DNA of 64,000 nucleotides from Laspinema olomoucense D3b (GTDB lineage Bacteria; Cyanobacteriota; Cyanobacteriia; Cyanobacteriales; Laspinemataceae): assembly GCF_025370785.1 (NCBI RefSeq), contig NZ_JAMXFA010000027.1, positions 1-64,000 on the forward strand. Reading direction: 5' to 3'. Shown here in pieces: positions 46,796 to 55,730 of this stretch; within the stretch, counting starts at the first letter, position 1; every line of letters starts with the position of its first letter. The position numbers and the translations under genes are program-made. Under the pieces are notes generated by a model, which saw only the letters and a program-made list of their open reading frames with translations, did not search any database and was not told the origin of the DNA.

Positions 46796-47704
46796 ATGGT
46801 CCAGTCACCTAACTATTTTTCTAAGAGAAAGTTAACACTGTTAGATAAGATACCTGACCCTCTTAAAGCCTTGCTGAACAAAATTAATCAGGAGCATTAT
46901 GAAGAACTTTATGAACCCGAGGCAGATGGAAGAGTATCTCTTGAAGATGCCTTAAATGAAGTTTTAGATTTTTTTCATGAAAGGGATAAGACATACTGTC
47001 AGATCCGTTATGTATGGATGACCCTAATTTTTGCTGTATTAGTAGAGCCAACCGTAGAATACTATCACCCTGAAAATGGTTTTACAAAGCAAACAATACA
47101 TCTTATAGAAAAATGGATATTATCCAATATAATCGATCCAGTAGCTAGTTCAAGAGGTGTTAATTATCACTTTCAGGCAGAAAAGCTTAAAAACTTAGAG
47201 GATCTTATATCGGAAAAAATTAATTCCTCTAAGTGGAATAAGATGGCAAGTTTACAAATTATCTATGAAGCTATAGATGTATTTAAAAATTCCATCCGAG
47301 TTTTAGATTACCACCAATCAAAAGCAGCCCTTTTAGAAATTTTAGAGGATTGTTTAGAAGGATATGCGATTTTTCCAGGTTCCTATGGAAGACGAGATTT
47401 ATTTGATTGGTGGCTACTAGAAGTTGTTCCATGTAGCTGGCATTTAGTACCTCCAACTTCGCTCTATATAGTAGAAGGAGTACAGAATAAAGACCAAATA
47501 CAGTTAGCTCAAGCGAGTAAATTACAGTATCTTAGCGAAAAAATACGTTTTAAAAGGGTTCTAATAATAAAAAATATAAATAAACAAAATACCTTTAATA
47601 ATAAAATTGAAGGAATGGAAATTACCTTTAATACTTCTATTCCTAGTAAGGCCATACCAAACAGCATTATATCCTCTGAATACAAACCATCTATTATTGT
47701 GTAG
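46796..47704 (+). CDS. Unknown protein, paralog B of the deaminase island
   Basis: A GGAGG site at 46783-46787 sets the start at ATG 46796, 20 bp after the deaminase stop. The ~302-residue protein aligns with the 45178 product across most of its length, with shared LLDKIPDPLKALLNKI, EADGRVSLEDALNEVLDFF, IRYVWMTLIFAVLVEPTVEYY and CLEGYAIFPGSYGRRDLFDWWLLEVVPCSW. It has an extra, Asn- and Ile-rich C-terminal ~50 residues absent from the first copy. Its position as the gene cotranscribed with the deaminase makes it an immunity or partner candidate. Confidence 0.65.
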   Translation: MVQSPNYFSKRKLTLLDKIPDPLKALLNKINQEHYEELYEPEADGRVSLEDALNEVLDFFHERDKTYCQIRYVWMTLIFAVLVEPTVEYYHPENGFTKQTIHLIEKWILSNIIDPVASSRGVNYHFQAEKLKNLEDLISEKINSSKWNKMASLQIIYEAIDVFKNSIRVLDYHQSKAALLEILEDCLEGYAIFPGSYGRRDLFDWWLLEVVPCSWHLVPPTSLYIVEGVQNKDQIQLAQASKLQYLSEKIRFKRVLIIKNINKQNTFNNKIEGMEITFNTSIPSKAIPNSIISSEYKPSIIV

Positions 47705-47724
47705 TAAATTAAGGTAATATACCC

Positions 47725-48114
47725 ATGAGCCATAAATCTGATATCGACCAAGAGTTAAGAGAAAAACAAGTAGAGTTTTTACTTGGAGAAGAAAATTTTG
47801 ATGAAGAAATAGAAAATTATGAAGATGATTATTTTGTTAAACTGCAAGAATCTTGTTTAAGTTTTTTAGCAAAAGAGTCTTTTAAAGTCGGACAAATAGT
47901 CCGGTGGAAAAATAATATGAAAAACAGAAAATTGCCTTACAAAAATCAACCAGCTATAGTTGTGGCTGTTTTGAATGAACCAATTATTAATAATTTAGAA
48001 GATTCAGGAAGTCCTTATTTCCGGGAAAATTTAGATATTGTTTTAGGAATTTTAGTGAATCATAATACTTTTTTAACTTTTTATTATGACAGTCGAAGGT
48101 TTGAGATGTATTAG
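47725..48114 (+). CDS. Small acidic AT-rich protein of the deaminase island
   Basis: The 129-residue protein is very acidic at the start (EENFDEEIENYEDDYF) and then carries a beta-rich section with KVGQIVRWKNNMKNRKLPYKNQPAIVVAVLN and DIVLGILVNHNTFLTFYYDSRRFEM. It begins 20 bp after paralog B. No family is recognised. Low GC content and operon position mark it as part of the same acquired cassette; it may be a further immunity factor. Confidence 0.6.
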   Translation: MSHKSDIDQELREKQVEFLLGEENFDEEIENYEDDYFVKLQESCLSFLAKESFKVGQIVRWKNNMKNRKLPYKNQPAIVVAVLNEPIINNLEDSGSPYFRENLDIVLGILVNHNTFLTFYYDSRRFEMY

Positions 48115-48341
48115 CTAAAATAGTAAGGCTGTTTCCTTCTAAAAATTTAGGCTTGCCAAAAACCATGAGAGGGAGAAAGTTTGACCCGTTTTTTTGCCCT
48201 CCCCCCCATGAGCTGAAGGCAAAAATGGCGCTGGCCTGACTACAAGGGGCTTTATCCGTGACCTCCGGTGGTTTTTGGCGGCTAAAATGAAACAACTCTA
48301 GCGCCCAAAAGTCGCCTATGGTGAACGCCGATCGCCAGGTC

Positions 48342-50816
48342 TCACTGACTCGCTGATTCGCCGATCAGCATAAAGGCTCCCCAGTCTCTCACATTTGGAT
48401 AGTCGGGCAGGGTTGCCAGCATCGCTTGTCGCAAAGCTACCGCCCGATCGCCGGTTTGGGGGAGAACCCGATAAAACTCCTCCATCAATTGTGCGGTCGC
48501 CTGATCGTCCGCTTGCCATAAGGAGACGATGACACTTTCGGCACCGGCACCGATTACGGCGCGAGATAATCCAATAATGCCATCGCCGGTGATGCTTCCT
48601 CCACCTGTACTGCAAGCACTCAATACCACTAAATCCGCATTCAACTCCAACCCGATAATTTCTTCAGAAGTGAGCAATCCGTCATCGCGATCGCTCGGTG
48701 CTAAGGCGATCGCCCCCAACAAACCCGACTCGCTAAAATCATCCAGTAACCCGTGGGTTGCCAGATGGACGATTCCGGCGGAAGTGATCCGTTCTACTAC
48801 TGCCGTCTCGGTTGCCTCACTTCCGATTAATGGTTGAGTGTTTAGCATCGCGGCAATGGCAGTCGCTTCTTGTTCCGCACCGGGTAAATTTTTTAATCCC
48901 TCTGGTTCTTCTCCCGGGTTTCTTTGGAAAATCGGCATCACGGGATTACCGACGACTAAAGCACCTGCGGTTTCCCTGGGGCGATCGCGTTTCGCGATGC
49001 GCGCGATTTGTAGCAATTGAATCCCTGGCGCTGTGAGAATAGTATGTTTTTCGATTAAGTAGCGATCGCTTTCATCAATTAGCGCGGGAAAGGGCACAAA
49101 AAATAACTCTTTGTGAGGAATAAATATTACTTTTTCTTCGGGATTTGTGGGAAGTAAATCCGCAATCGGATTTATCAATAATTCATGCAGCTTTTTCAAC
49201 TTTCTATTGCTAACTTGTCCCGGGGAAATGGTGGGGAGCGTTTCCGTGATGGAAGAGCGACTGCCTCGCACCAATGCCGTTAATAAAGGTTCGGGTTGGG
49301 CGTCGGTTTCCTCCCCGACCAAAAACTGGACTAAATTATCTCGAAATCCTTCGAGTAGACTTAAATCCACTTCCCGAAACGCGATTGCACCTGTGGGTTT
49401 CACCACCCAAATTAACAGAGAAGAATTTTTAGCAGAATTATCGACTACAATGGAATATTCAACCAAAGTCGCATTTTGTTCTGCTGCGACTTGCTGAATG
49501 TCTTGAATTGTGGGGGGAGGAATTTGGCGATCGCTAAATTCTTGCGCCGCTTCTGGCGAAAGTCGTTTGGCAATTAACTCCACAAAAGCCCGAGCGCGAC
49601 CTCTTTCCGCCACAGTTAATGCTTTCTCGGGTTGATTTTGGGCAATTAATGCTTTTTGTAAAATGCTATAAGTGGACTGATATTTATCGAAAATAGAGAC
49701 TTTATTGAGATCGCTTAATCCCGGACGTAAGGATTCTAAAACATCTATTCCTGCATATAATGTTTCCGTAGCCTCGGGAAGTTTTCCTGCTTCAAATAAG
49801 GCCAATCCTTTGTTCTGGAGCGTCACAGCCATGCCTGCTCGATTGCCGATATTTTCCCGAATCTCTAAGGCGCGTTCATAGAATTCTAAGGCTTGAGAAT
49901 ATTCCCCCATCCGGCGATGAACTGACCCCAAATTGTTGAAGGCTTGTCCGATAGAATCTAAGTCTCCTAGTTCCCTCATCACGGCTAATCCTTGCTGATA
50001 GGCTTGAATGGCTTGGGGATAATCGGCTAATTTTTCATAAATTGCGCCGATATTAATCCAGGTTTGACCGATTCCGAGGGTATCTTGGACTTCGGTGGCG
50101 ATCGCTAAACTTTTTTGGTAAAATTCTAAGGATTGGGACAATTCACCGAGAGCATCATAAGCCGCTCCAATATTTGCAAAAGCGATACCGATCGCCCACT
50201 GGTCGCCCTCTTTTTCAAACAGGGACAGAGCATTCTGGAATGAAGCAAGTGCTTTGTTCGGTTGTCCTAACTGTCTGTAAAGTTCTCCCATATTTGTGAG
50301 GATTACCGCTTCCCCATCCTGTTCCTGCTCCCCTTGAACAATTGGCAAAGCTTGCTGATAAAAATCGAGCGCTTGGGGATAGTCGCCTAGAGATTGATAA
50401 ACGGCACCGAAATTGACGAGAGTTTGTGCAATTCCCGAGCGATCGTTAATTTGTTGGCGCAGGGTAAATGCTTGGTTTAAAAATTGCAACGCTTGGGGAT
50501 AGTCGCCGAGGATGCGATAAACGACAGCAATATCATTTAAAATAACCCCTTCAAGTCGGCGATCGCCAACTTGAAGCGCCATTGTTAAAGCGCGATCAAA
50601 CGTCGCCAGTGCCTCCTGAAATTCCCCGCGATCGGTCTGTTCATAACCTAGTTCATACAATCGCCGCGCTTCTTGAGCAAGACTTTCTTCCCCCGTTTGT
50701 GCCAATACCGGCAACAGTCCAAGTTGACGGGAAGGAAATTTGATAAACTGGGTTTCATCATTCAACAGAATAAAGCCAACAAGCAAAAGGCAGGACGAGA
50801 TATTTTTTAGACGCAT
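48342..50816 (-). CDS. TPR protein with CHAT peptidase domain
   Basis: The 824-residue protein has a signal peptide or membrane anchor (MRLKNISSCLLLVGFILL...), about nine TPR repeats (residues about 50-400) of the Y-P-Q-A-L-x-F/Y-Y-x-x-A-L type, and a C-terminal CHAT (caspase HetF-associated with TPRs) domain. The catalytic dyad is visible: His in IVHLATHGLLDD and Cys in VVLSACSTGGG (about residue 735). CHAT enzymes are caspase-like proteases. I choose ATG 50816, since upstream codons come from heptamer repeats. It is divergent from a sigma-like gene. Confidence 0.9.
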   Translation of the reverse strand: MRLKNISSCLLLVGFILLNDETQFIKFPSRQLGLLPVLAQTGEESLAQEARRLYELGYEQTDRGEFQEALATFDRALTMALQVGDRRLEGVILNDIAVVYRILGDYPQALQFLNQAFTLRQQINDRSGIAQTLVNFGAVYQSLGDYPQALDFYQQALPIVQGEQEQDGEAVILTNMGELYRQLGQPNKALASFQNALSLFEKEGDQWAIGIAFANIGAAYDALGELSQSLEFYQKSLAIATEVQDTLGIGQTWINIGAIYEKLADYPQAIQAYQQGLAVMRELGDLDSIGQAFNNLGSVHRRMGEYSQALEFYERALEIRENIGNRAGMAVTLQNKGLALFEAGKLPEATETLYAGIDVLESLRPGLSDLNKVSIFDKYQSTYSILQKALIAQNQPEKALTVAERGRARAFVELIAKRLSPEAAQEFSDRQIPPPTIQDIQQVAAEQNATLVEYSIVVDNSAKNSSLLIWVVKPTGAIAFREVDLSLLEGFRDNLVQFLVGEETDAQPEPLLTALVRGSRSSITETLPTISPGQVSNRKLKKLHELLINPIADLLPTNPEEKVIFIPHKELFFVPFPALIDESDRYLIEKHTILTAPGIQLLQIARIAKRDRPRETAGALVVGNPVMPIFQRNPGEEPEGLKNLPGAEQEATAIAAMLNTQPLIGSEATETAVVERITSAGIVHLATHGLLDDFSESGLLGAIALAPSDRDDGLLTSEEIIGLELNADLVVLSACSTGGGSITGDGIIGLSRAVIGAGAESVIVSLWQADDQATAQLMEEFYRVLPQTGDRAVALRQAMLATLPDYPNVRDWGAFMLIGESASQ

Positions 50817-50886
50817 TTTAGTTACAGGAAACAGAGAATAGGGAATAGGGAAAGAAGTAAGAGGAAAACGAACAACAAAGGACAAA

Positions 50887-50924
50887 TGAGCAATGACCAA
50901 TGACCAACAACCAATGACTACCGA
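50887..50924 (+). repeat. Heptamer repeat (STRR) at the sigma-like gene start
   Basis: Overlapping copies of AATGACC and CAACAAC-like heptamers. Several ATG triplets arise from the repeat itself. Confidence 0.7.
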
Positions 50925-51555
50925 CCCCCTACAATCCCTGATTGAGGAGACTTGTCGTCACCCTCCCCAAACTGTCGAACGCCAGCGAGGATTGACTCAA
51001 CTCTACCGGCTGATTGTCAAATCAGGCAAGCTTTGGCGAGAATATACTCCCTATTATGAAGAAGTGTGGCAACAAACATGGCTGTATTTTTGCCTAAATT
51101 TATGTGAAGCAACCACCGCCAAAGATAAATACGACCCCGATCGCAGTCTGGTCACTACTTGGCTCAATTTTTACCTCAAGCAGCGACTCAAAGATCGTGC
51201 CATCAAAGCGCAATCCCTGACAAATCAGATGGTTTCAGCATCACAATCTGTCGATGATGACGACACCCTCACGTTTTTGGATAGGTTTGAGGCTCCTCGG
51301 GATATCCCCCCGATCCTGCAAGGGACCCGCGAGTGGGTGGAAACTGACCCCGATGGGGAATTGCAGCGGATCCACATTCGAGGTCGAAAAGATGTCACCT
51401 GTCAAGTGTTAATTCGGCGACGTTTACCCCCAGAAACCTCCTGGGAGGAACTTTCCGTAGAATTCAAATTGCCGGTTTCGACCCTCAGCACCTTTTATCA
51501 GCGCAAGTGTATGCCGCAATTGCGTAAATTTGGCGAATCCGAAGGATATCTATGA
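50893..51555 (+). CDS. Sigma-70-like protein of the CHAT cluster
   Basis: The 220-residue protein resembles sigma region 2 (YEEVWQQTWLYFCLNL, RSLVTTWLNFYLKQRLKDRAIKAQSL) and region 4 (SWEELSVEFKLPVSTLSTFYQRKCMPQLRKF). It is shorter and more diverged than standard sigma factors. Its start ATG (50893, or 50914 in frame) lies in an array of heptamer repeats, so the first residues (MTNDQQPMT) are repeat-coded. It is the first gene of a plus-strand set with DUF1822, CHAT-CHASE2 and DUF928 genes, and may direct transcription of it. Confidence 0.78.
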   Translation: MTNDQQPMTTDPLQSLIEETCRHPPQTVERQRGLTQLYRLIVKSGKLWREYTPYYEEVWQQTWLYFCLNLCEATTAKDKYDPDRSLVTTWLNFYLKQRLKDRAIKAQSLTNQMVSASQSVDDDDTLTFLDRFEAPRDIPPILQGTREWVETDPDGELQRIHIRGRKDVTCQVLIRRRLPPETSWEELSVEFKLPVSTLSTFYQRKCMPQLRKFGESEGYL

Positions 51556-51580
51556 AGGAGGAGAGGGGATTTGTCGGTGG

Positions 51581-51722
51581 TCATTGGTCATTGGTCATTG
51601 GTCATTGGTCATTGGTCATTGGTCATTGGTCATTGGTCATTGGTCATTGGTCATTGGTCAAATCACAAAGGACAAATAACAAAGGACAAATAACAAAGGA
51701 CAAATCACAAAGGACAACTGAC
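51581..51722 (+). repeat. Heptamer STRR array, 11 perfect TCATTGG copies plus 14-bp units
   Basis: TCATTGG is repeated 11 times without error from 51581 to 51657. Then AAGGACA/AATAACA pairs follow up to the DUF1822 gene start, with a purine-rich AAGGACA just upstream that could act as its ribosome site. It resembles the short tandemly repeated repetitive (STRR) heptamers of cyanobacteria. Confidence 0.9.
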
Positions 51723-51724
51723 AA

Positions 51725-52672
51725 ATGATGACTAATCTTACCATACCGATGTTGATTGCTAGAACTTCCCGCCGCCTTGCGAAGCAGTTTGCACTTGAAC
51801 AACCAAATCGACAGAAAGCTGAACAAGTTTATTTTAATACTTTGGCTATTTGCGTGGTGAAGGATTATTTGGAATGGATGGGAATTGCTACCGAAGTGAG
51901 TGCGGCAGAAAGTTGGAATGCGATCGCTCGTTTAGGAAGCAATGTTGCTGATTTACCCGTGACGGGATTGGGACGGATCGAATGTCGTCCCATGCGAGAA
52001 CATGAGCCAAATTGTCACATTCCCCCGGAAGTTTGGTGCGATCGCATTGGGTATGTGGTGGTACAAATCCAAGACTCCCTGAAAGAAGCAACTATTTTGG
52101 GATTCATCAACCGGATTGATTCCCAACAGTTCCCTCTGAATCAGTTACAACCCATTGAAACTTTGCTGACAACCTTGGCAGAGTTGCGCCTTGGGGTTTC
52201 CTCTAACAATGCGATCGCCTCCCAATCTCCTGTGGTGTTACTCAGTCAATGGTTGCAAGGTTCCTTTGCCGAGTCATGGCAATCATTTCAAACCATTTTT
52301 GGAGAAGAAACACTCGCTTATCATTTCCGAAATTCTCCCCGCGAAGGGGATGGGGGAGTGGAACGCGCAACACTGATAGACTTAGAAATGCAGTTTGCCA
52401 CCCAAGTGGTGGTGTTGTTGGTGGCACTCACCCCCGAAGGCGATCGCATTGCCGTGAGAGTCCGACTCTATCCCCCCGATGGAGAAACTTATTTACCGCC
52501 AAATTTGAGATTGGCATTGCTATCGCCGGAGGGGGAGGTTCTCCAAGACGTGCGATCGCGCCGCCAGGATAACTACATCCAACTTCCCCGCTTTACGGGT
52601 GAACCCGGGGAACGGTTTTCTATCCAAGTTGCGCTAGAAAATGCCACAATTGTTGAACAGTTTGAAATATAG
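51725..52672 (+). CDS. DUF1822 family protein
   Basis: The 315-residue cytoplasmic protein opens with TIPMLIARTSRRLAKQFALEQPNRQKAEQVYFNTLAICVVKDYLEWMGI, a pattern I recognise as DUF1822. A middle part (VADLPVTGLGRIECRPM) and a beta-rich C-terminus (RVRLYPPDGETYLPPNLRLALLSPEGEVLQDV) follow. The family is typical of cyanobacterial loci with CHAT proteins and a sigma-like factor. The function is unknown. ATG 51725 and 51728 are both possible starts. It follows a long heptamer array. Confidence 0.88.
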   Translation: MMTNLTIPMLIARTSRRLAKQFALEQPNRQKAEQVYFNTLAICVVKDYLEWMGIATEVSAAESWNAIARLGSNVADLPVTGLGRIECRPMREHEPNCHIPPEVWCDRIGYVVVQIQDSLKEATILGFINRIDSQQFPLNQLQPIETLLTTLAELRLGVSSNNAIASQSPVVLLSQWLQGSFAESWQSFQTIFGEETLAYHFRNSPREGDGGVERATLIDLEMQFATQVVVLLVALTPEGDRIAVRVRLYPPDGETYLPPNLRLALLSPEGEVLQDVRSRRQDNYIQLPRFTGEPGERFSIQVALENATIVEQFEI

Positions 52673-52674
52673 TC

Positions 52675-52702
52675 ATTTGTCATTTGTCATTTGTCATTTG
52701 CC
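52675..52702 (+). repeat. Short heptamer STRR after DUF1822
   Basis: TCATTTG is repeated three to four times directly after the DUF1822 stop codon (52670-52672). Confidence 0.8.
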
Positions 52703-52822
52703 AGATAAAGAGAAGGGAAAAAAGAGAAGAGATAAGCAAATGAGCAGAAATAACCTTTAAACTGATGAAATTGAGCTATAAGGCCCTTTTAACCAATAAT
52801 CAAGTCCCACTAATCCGTCACT

Positions 52823-52862
52823 AACAACCAATGACCAAGGACCAATAACCAATGACCCACAA
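52823..52862 (+). repeat. Heptamer STRR covering the four-helix gene start
   Basis: CAATGACC and ACCAATAA-type units run up to and through ATG 52852. The start codon and its purine-rich upstream come from the array. Confidence 0.75.
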
Positions 52863-53238
52863 CAAAAAAAACACAGACTTCAAAAACTTGCACGTTTATC
52901 AGTTATCAGCAGAACTAGCGGATTTAATTTGGGATATTGTTAGGGAATGGGATACCTTCGCTAAAAATACCATTGGTCAACAAATCGTTCGTTCTGCTGA
53001 TAGTATAGGAGCTAATATTGCCGAAGGATGTGGTCGAGGTAGTTTCCAGGACAATCGACGTTTTGTCAAAATTGCCCGAGGATCTTTGAATGAAACAAGG
53101 CACTGGTTGACAAGAGCAGCTAAAAGACAACTGCTTACTGAAGAACAAATTAACCAGATTAAACCAATAGTACATGAATTAGCCCCCAAGTTGAACGCTT
53201 ATCTCAACTCAATAGGCTCCCAAAAAAGTGATGATTAG
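52852..53238 (+). CDS. Four-helix bundle protein (S23/IVS-encoded type)
   Basis: The 128-residue protein has the pattern of the four-helix bundle family found in 23S rRNA intervening sequences: FKNLHVYQLSAELADLIWDIV, GQQIVRSADSIGANIAEGCGRGS, NRRFVKIARGSLNETRHWLTRA. Members are small RNA- or nucleic-acid-binding proteins carried by mobile contexts (avd accessory proteins are relatives). It sits inside the CHAT cluster, with heptamer repeats on both sides, so it is probably an insertion. Its start codon is part of a repeat. Confidence 0.85.
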   Translation: MTHNKKNTDFKNLHVYQLSAELADLIWDIVREWDTFAKNTIGQQIVRSADSIGANIAEGCGRGSFQDNRRFVKIARGSLNETRHWLTRAAKRQLLTEEQINQIKPIVHELAPKLNAYLNSIGSQKSDD

Positions 53239-53245
53239 ACCCTTG

Positions 53246-53433
53246 GTCATTGGTTGTTGGTTGTTGGTCATTTGTCCTTTGTCCTTTGTCATTTGGATTA
53301 ATGACCAACCAACAACAACCAATGACCAACAACCAATGACCAACAACCAACAACCAACAACCAATGACCAACAACCAACAACCAATGACCAACAACCAAT
53401 GACTAATGACAAAGGACAAAGGACAAATAACAG
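53246..53433 (+). repeat. Large inverted heptamer STRR array before the CHAT-CHASE2 gene
   Basis: From about 53246 to 53294 the array reads TTGGTCA / TTGTTGG / TTGTCCT, and from 53300 onwards it reads the complement (TGACCAA, CAACAAC, AAGGACA). The transcript can fold into a long hairpin. It ends in the first codons of the next gene (MTKDKGQ). Confidence 0.88.
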
Positions 53434-55730
53434 TCGTTATCAATCTGGGATATGGCAATTTGCTCAGTGGTTTCCCCAACGTTACCGCGCTACTTTGGGA
53501 ACCGGAAAATCCGCGTCCCCTGAAATTTATCGGTGCTTTACCTCCTGCGACTGAATTAGACGCGATTTATAGGCGATGGCAACTGATTTATCACGCACTT
53601 TATCGTACTCCCGGATGGCGTCCTCGCATCAAAATCGACCGGGAAGATATTACTAATGTTTCTCAAGTGGAGTTTGCGGATATTTGCGTTCAATATGTGC
53701 AACTGATTGATGAATGGTTGAATGCGGAGGAATTTAGAAATATCGATCGCCAGTTGAGATCGCATCTTCACCATTCCGATGAAATCCAAGTGATTCTGGA
53801 AACCGATGACGATCGCCTGCGTCATTTACCCTGGCATTTCTGGAAGTTTTTGTCCGATTATCCCAAAGCAGAACTCGCGTTAAGTGCTCCTCAATATCAA
53901 CGGGTGGAAAAATCTCATCGCCGAGAGCAAATGAGAATTTTAGCGATTTTGGGAGATAGTAACGGCATCGATATCGCACGAGATCGCTCTACTTTATTGG
54001 AACTTTCCGACGCGGAAACGGTTTTTTTGGTGGAACCTTCCCGGCAGGAGGTTGATGAACAGTTGTGGGACGATCGCGGGTGGGATATTTTATTTTTTGC
54101 GGGTCATAGTGAAAGTCAAGAAGAGGGAACCCGAGGGTTAGTTGCTATCAATCCCCGCGATAAATTGGGTATTTATCATCTAAAATTGGCCCTGAAAACA
54201 GCAATTGCTCGCGGATTGCAGTTGGCTATTTTTAATTCTTGCGATGGATTGGGATTAGCGAAAGAACTGGCCGATTTACAGATTCCTCACATTATTGTTA
54301 TGCGAGAATCGGTTGCCGATGGGGTGGCGCACCTATTTTTGGTAAATTTTGTTAAAGCGTTTTCTAGCGGTTCTTCCTTTTATTTAGCAGTGCGACAAGC
54401 GCGGGAACGGTTGCAAGGATTAGAAGATCAATTTCCTTGTGCGAGTTGGTTGCCAGTGATCTGTCAAAATCCTGCCGAAGTTCCAATGCAGTGGCGATCG
54501 CCACCTGTAGTAGAAACTCAGCAATCCTCTAAAGTTCGCGATCGCTGGGTGGGAGTCATCCCTTTGGCAGTCACCTTGATTCTGCTTCTGATCCGCCAGT
54601 TGGGACTATTGGAGGGATGGGAACTGAAAGCGTATGACCACTTCATGCGATCGCGTCCATCCGAACCCCTAGACTCCCGGATTTTAATCGTAGAAATTAC
54701 CGAATCAGACGTACAATCGAAGGAAGAATATCCAATTTCCGATGCCACATTAACCCAATTGTTGCAAAAATTAGAACTGCATCAACCGCGAGCAGTCGGT
54801 TTAACCCTGTATCGCGATTTACCCGTTCCTCCGGGTCATGCGGAATTAAGGGTTCAGATGCAGCAGCAATCGAATCTGGTGGCAGTCTGTAGCTTTGACA
54901 AATCCTATGGAGGACCAGTGCGATCGCCAGTGGGAATCCCCACCAACCAATTAGGATTTGATGATGTACTTATCGATCCTGATGGAGTATTGCGCCGTCA
55001 TCTCTTGTTTATGAGTACCACCTCGGAATGTAACACTGGCTTTTCCTTGAGCTTTCAATTAGCCCAAAAATATCTGGCTGCGGAGAAGATTTTCCCCAAC
55101 AATCAAGGAATTAAAGACAACCCATTGCACCTAGGTAAAGCAATTTTAAATCCCCTGGAACTGAATAGCGGAGGATACAAAACCCTCCCCCAGGGAGGCT
55201 GGTATGGGATGTTAAATTATCGTTCTTTTCCCATCGCTCAAACTCTCACCCTAACGGAAGTCTTAAATGGAGAATTTAACCCCAATTTGGTGAAAGACCG
55301 AATTGTCCTCATTGGGTTGACCAGTAAAGTCAACGCTAAAGCTTTTTTCACCCCCTACGGCGTCGGAAAATCTCCCTCGGAAAAAGTACCTGGCGTGATG
55401 ATCCAAGCACAGAAAGTGAGTGAGATCCTCAGTGCAGCATTGGATGGACGTCCGATGATTAAAGTATGGAGTGGGTGGGGAGAAGTGATCTGGATTGGAC
55501 TGTGGTCAGGGGTAGGAAGTGCGATCGCCTGGTGCATTCGAGGGAGACTCCGCAGAGTCAGTGCCATCCCCCTGGCGATCGCATTTCTCTATCTCCTCTG
55601 CTATCTGCTATTCCTCCAAAGCACCTGGGTTCCCCTCATCCCCCCAGCATTGGCATTAGTCATTGGTCATTTGTCATTGGTCCTTGGTCCTTTGAGAAGG
55701 AACAAGGGACAAGGGACCAATGACAATTGA
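53406..55730 (+). CDS. CHAT peptidase-CHASE2 sensor membrane protein
   Basis: The 774-residue protein has an N-terminal ~100 residues, then a CHAT domain with His234 (FFAGHSESQEE) and Cys279 (LAIFNSCDGLGLA). A membrane segment follows (about 378-396, VIPLAVTLILLLI), then an extracellular CHASE2 domain (about 400-680, ESDVQSKEEYPISDATL; VLIDPDGVLRRHLL). Three membrane helices end the protein (VIWIGLWSGVGS, AIPLAIAFLYLLCYLLFL, WVPLIPPALALVI). It probably senses an outside signal and activates a caspase-like protease inside the cell. Its first and last residues are coded by heptamer repeats (stop at 55728-55730). Confidence 0.9.
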   Translation: MTKDKGQITVVINLGYGNLLSGFPNVTALLWEPENPRPLKFIGALPPATELDAIYRRWQLIYHALYRTPGWRPRIKIDREDITNVSQVEFADICVQYVQLIDEWLNAEEFRNIDRQLRSHLHHSDEIQVILETDDDRLRHLPWHFWKFLSDYPKAELALSAPQYQRVEKSHRREQMRILAILGDSNGIDIARDRSTLLELSDAETVFLVEPSRQEVDEQLWDDRGWDILFFAGHSESQEEGTRGLVAINPRDKLGIYHLKLALKTAIARGLQLAIFNSCDGLGLAKELADLQIPHIIVMRESVADGVAHLFLVNFVKAFSSGSSFYLAVRQARERLQGLEDQFPCASWLPVICQNPAEVPMQWRSPPVVETQQSSKVRDRWVGVIPLAVTLILLLIRQLGLLEGWELKAYDHFMRSRPSEPLDSRILIVEITESDVQSKEEYPISDATLTQLLQKLELHQPRAVGLTLYRDLPVPPGHAELRVQMQQQSNLVAVCSFDKSYGGPVRSPVGIPTNQLGFDDVLIDPDGVLRRHLLFMSTTSECNTGFSLSFQLAQKYLAAEKIFPNNQGIKDNPLHLGKAILNPLELNSGGYKTLPQGGWYGMLNYRSFPIAQTLTLTEVLNGEFNPNLVKDRIVLIGLTSKVNAKAFFTPYGVGKSPSEKVPGVMIQAQKVSEILSAALDGRPMIKVWSGWGEVIWIGLWSGVGSAIAWCIRGRLRRVSAIPLAIAFLYLLCYLLFLQSTWVPLIPPALALVIGHLSLVLGPLRRNKGQGTNDN

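Noticed and set aside
51581..51722. CRISPR-like regular repeat
   Set aside because: The unit is 7 bp with no unique spacers and there are no cas genes; it is an STRR array.
53204..53479. Open frames on the minus strand coding repeats of Leu-Val-Ile-Gly-Cys-Trp
   Set aside because: They are translations of the heptamer array, not genes.
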